8,648 nt of DNA from DASWIV01 sp036397475 (GTDB lineage Bacteria; JAJVIF01; JAPKYR01), in contig DASWIV010000214.1 in assembly GCA_036397475.1 (NCBI GenBank), positions 1 through 8,648 on the forward strand, read 5' to 3'. Numbering within the stretch: position 1 is the stretch's first letter; the number at the start of each line of letters is the position of its first letter. Under the pieces are notes generated by a model. The model saw nothing but the letters and a program-made list of their open reading frames with translations, searched no databases and was not told where the DNA came from. The position numbers and the translations under genes were made by a program. Below are positions 6,154 to 8,648 of the stretch, piece by piece.

Positions 6154-6168
6154 CTGAAGAGGGTGACA

Positions 6169-7317
6169 ATGAAAAAACCGGCGGTTTTACTGCTCGAAGA
6201 CGGAACTGAATTTCGCGGATGGTCGTTCGGCGCCGATGGCGAGGCTGTCGGCGAAGTGGTCTTCAACACCGCGATGGCGGGCTATCCCGAAATCCTCACA
6301 GACCCGTCCTACCGCGGACAAATGGTCTGCATGACATACCCCCTCATCGGAAACTACGGTATCACCGAAGAAGATTTTGAATCCCGCGACATCTTCCTCT
6401 CCGGATTCATCGTAAAAGAAAATTCCCGCATCACCTCAAATTACCGCTCGACAGAATCCCTCTCCGACTTACTAATACGCAAAAATATCGTCGCTATCGA
6501 AAAAATTGACACTCGCAAACTCGTGCGACATATCCGCGACGCGGGCGAGATGAAAGGAATTCTTTCAACAGTCGATTTCGATAAACCTTCGCTTACCGGA
6601 AAACTCGACTCCGCTCCCGGACTCATCGGGCGCGACCTGGTCGAGGAAGTCACCATCGATAAAAAATATACATGGAACGAGCCTCTTCCCGAAATTCCAG
6701 CCCCTGATAAAAAATATAATGTAGTAGCCGTCGATTTTGGCATCAAGTACAACATCCTCAGGTCCCTGGTTTCAACCGGATGCGGTGTGACTGTTGTCCC
6801 CGCGTACACTTCCGCTGGTGAAATCCTGGCGATGAATCCCGACGGCATCTTCCTTTCAAACGGACCGGGAGATCCATCCGCTCTCACGCCTGTAATAAAT
6901 GAAATTAAAAAACTTCTCGATAAAAAACCCATCTTCGGGATCTGCCTCGGGCATCAGATCCTGTGCCGCGCTATGGGTGGCTCAACTTACAAACTCAAAT
7001 TCGGGCATCACGGCGGAAATCACCCGGTCAAGAATCTTGAAAAAAACACGGTTGAGATCACTGTTCAGAACCACGGATTCGCGGTTGACATCGATTCGAT
7101 CACTGATCACAGCATCCGTGAAACTCACCTTAACCTCAATGACGGCACCAACGAGGGTATCGAGCATCTCGACCTTCCCATTTTTTCCGTCCAGTACCAT
7201 CCTGAAGCCGGGCCCGGTCCGCACGACTCGCGTTACCTTTTCGACCAATTCATAAAACTGATGGAGGATAACAGCTCTAACGACCACAGCTCGCCAAAAG
7301 TCTATGCCGAAGCGTAA
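6169..7317 (+). CDS. carA: Carbamoyl phosphate synthetase small subunit (glutaminase)
   Basis: CarA hydrolyses glutamine and passes the ammonia to CarB, which makes carbamoyl phosphate for pyrimidine and arginine synthesis in the cytosol. The ATG at 6169 follows GAAGAGGGTGACA, a good binding site that includes the alternative in-frame GTG at 6163. The protein is 382 residues, normal for the family. The N-terminal domain has the characteristic TAMAGYPEILTDPSY (about 35-49). The C-terminal class I amidotransferase domain has SNGPGDPSAL, the nucleophile C259 in GICLGHQ, and the catalytic H344 and E346 in QYHPEAGPGP. Nothing is missing. It overlaps carB by 14 bases, so the two subunits are translationally coupled, and it is probably controlled by the leader terminator upstream. 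Confidence 0.98.
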   Translation: MKKPAVLLLEDGTEFRGWSFGADGEAVGEVVFNTAMAGYPEILTDPSYRGQMVCMTYPLIGNYGITEEDFESRDIFLSGFIVKENSRITSNYRSTESLSDLLIRKNIVAIEKIDTRKLVRHIRDAGEMKGILSTVDFDKPSLTGKLDSAPGLIGRDLVEEVTIDKKYTWNEPLPEIPAPDKKYNVVAVDFGIKYNILRSLVSTGCGVTVVPAYTSAGEILAMNPDGIFLSNGPGDPSALTPVINEIKKLLDKKPIFGICLGHQILCRAMGGSTYKLKFGHHGGNHPVKNLEKNTVEITVQNHGFAVDIDSITDHSIRETHLNLNDGTNEGIEHLDLPIFSVQYHPEAGPGPHDSRYLFDQFIKLMEDNSSNDHSSPKVYAEA

Positions 7318-8648
7318 CGACATAAGCAAAATTATCATCATCGGCGCCGGACCGATCATCATCGGGCAGGCTTGCGAATTCGATTACGCCGGAACACAGG
7401 CGTGCAAAGCACTTAAAGAAGAGGGCTATGAAGTCGTTCTGGTCAATTCCAATCCCGCGACAATTATGACCGACCCCGAAATGGCGGACCGCACATACAT
7501 CGAGCCTGTCAATCGCGAGACACTTTTAAAAATCCTCTCAAAAGAAAAACAGGAGTCGGATTCCCATCCCGACTCCGGAAAGATCGCCCTCCTTCCAACA
7601 CTTGGCGGGCAGACCGGACTCAATGTAGCCTGCCAGGTCGCTGATACCGGCGCACTTGAATACCTTGGCATCGAAATGATAGGCGCGGATAGGGCGGTAA
7701 TCAGCAGGGCGGAAGACCGCGACGCTTTCCGCAGAACTATGGTTGCGACCGGTATCGACATTCCTCTTTCCCGCCACGCGCATAACATCGAGGAAGCCTT
7801 CGTCGCACTCGACGAAATAGGACTCCCGTGCATCATCCGTCCCGGATTCACACTCGGTGGAACCGGCGGTGGCATTGCGAATTCAAAAGAGGAATTTATC
7901 CGCATCGCCGAGGACGGACTCCGCGCCAGCATCGTCTCCGAAATTCTCATAGAGGAATCCCTCTATGGGTGGAAAGAATTCGAAGTCGAGTTAATGCGGG
8001 ACAAAAATGACAATGTGGTTATCGTATGCTCAATCGAAAATCTCGATCCCATGGGAATTCATACGGGCGACTCTATTACTGTCGCTCCTATTCAGACCCT
8101 TACCGACCGCGAATATCAGAAACTCAGAAACGATTCGATAAAAATAATCCGCGCGATTGGGGTCGAAACCGGCGGGTGCAATATCCAGTTCGCACAGGAT
8201 CCGAGATCCGGACGCATGGTCGCTATCGAAATGAATCCACGGGTATCGCGTTCGTCGGCGCTCGCTTCGAAGGCGACCGGATTCCCCATCGCGAAGATCG
8301 CGGCTAAAGTCGCTGTCGGATACACACTCGACGAAATACCCAATGACATCACACGCGAAACCCCGGCATCGTTCGAACCTGCCATAGATTACTGCGTTGT
8401 GAAAATTCCGCGCTTCACCTTTGAAAAATTCCCCGGAGTCGAGGATGTCATCACTGTCCAGATGAAATCGGTGGGGGAGGCGATGGCGTTCGGACGCACA
8501 TTCAAAGAAGCACTGCAAAAAGGGCTGCGTTCGACAGAAACCGGCCGCTATGGCCTCGGCGCGGATGGGAAAGACCTGCCTATTGACTCGATCACCATCG
8601 AAGAAATTATCCGTAAACTTGAAGTCCCGAATCGTGACCGCCTGTTTT
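7304..8648 (+). CDS. carB: Carbamoyl phosphate synthetase large subunit, 3'-truncated by the window
   Basis: CarB uses two ATP to turn bicarbonate and ammonia into carbamoyl phosphate. The ATG at 7304 lies inside the end of carA, in another frame, and opens MPKRNDISKI, close to the E. coli CarB start MPKRTDIKSI. The 448 codons present cover the carboxyphosphate half and the beginning of the oligomerisation domain, a bit over 40 percent of the usual length of about 1070 residues. Motifs: GAGPIIIGQACEFDY (14-28), LVNSNPATIMTDPEMAD, GGQTGLN (101-107), the ATP-grasp glycine loop PGFTLGGTGGG (180-190), GIHTGDSITVAP (251-262) and the metal-binding EMNPRVSRSSALASKATG (309-326). Residues about 84-93 (ESDSHPDSGK) look like a small insertion compared with E. 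coli. The frame is intact to the window edge. Confidence 0.98.
   Translation, partial: MPKRNDISKIIIIGAGPIIIGQACEFDYAGTQACKALKEEGYEVVLVNSNPATIMTDPEMADRTYIEPVNRETLLKILSKEKQESDSHPDSGKIALLPTLGGQTGLNVACQVADTGALEYLGIEMIGADRAVISRAEDRDAFRRTMVATGIDIPLSRHAHNIEEAFVALDEIGLPCIIRPGFTLGGTGGGIANSKEEFIRIAEDGLRASIVSEILIEESLYGWKEFEVELMRDKNDNVVIVCSIENLDPMGIHTGDSITVAPIQTLTDREYQKLRNDSIKIIRAIGVETGGCNIQFAQDPRSGRMVAIEMNPRVSRSSALASKATGFPIAKIAAKVAVGYTLDEIPNDITRETPASFEPAIDYCVVKIPRFTFEKFPGVEDVITVQMKSVGEAMAFGRTFKEALQKGLRSTETGRYGLGADGKDLPIDSITIEEIIRKLEVPNRDRLF

Noticed and set aside
6163..6168. GTG start for carA two codons upstream of the ATG
   Set aside because: The GTG is part of the GAGGGTG Shine-Dalgarno stretch that serves the ATG at 6169.

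Overview
The window looks like bacterial chromosome from an organism I cannot place below the level of bacteria. The housekeeping genes have clear bacterial Shine-Dalgarno sites, tight gene overlaps, intrinsic terminators and sigma70-like promoters. They favour C-ending codons (ctc, atc, gac, ccc) and read as typical bacterial orthologues. Codon style is uneven: transketolase, carA, carB and most of the ABC ATPase are C-rich at third positions, while the two ABC permeases and the radical SAM gene are clearly more AT-rich.

Layout on the + strand: (1) bases 1-2283 hold an ABC-2 type export cassette, with the end of an ATPase (its start lies before the window) followed by two related integral-membrane permeases, all overlapping or nearly touching. 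(2) Bases 2362-4371 hold a complete transketolase with its own Shine-Dalgarno and an intrinsic terminator at 4382-4417. (3) Bases 4416-4647 are a tandem repeat block: two 102-bp units differing at only two positions, plus a 28-bp partial copy. (4) On the minus strand, converging on transketolase, is a radical SAM protein (4594-5667). Its last 17 codons lie inside the repeat, and its SPASM-like cysteine pattern stops where the repeat begins. (5) Bases 5668-6168 are a divergent regulatory region. (6) From 6169 to the end runs carA-carB, the two subunits of carbamoyl phosphate synthetase, with carB cut by the window edge.

The most interesting signal is the carAB leader. A strong promoter (5972-5999) is followed by a small dyad at the predicted transcription start, a 42-codon open frame (6025-6153), a possible pause hairpin (6064-6082) and a strong intrinsic terminator (6100-6125). 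The open frame runs through the terminator and stops 15 bases before the carA start codon. This is the architecture of the enterobacterial pyrBI leader, where coupled transcription and translation reads UTP supply. It would suit a pathway whose product, carbamoyl phosphate, feeds pyrimidine synthesis. The second signal is the repeat block, which has duplicated or rewritten the tail of the radical SAM gene. I found no CRISPR array, RNA gene, transposase or phage gene, and the rest of the window is ordinary.
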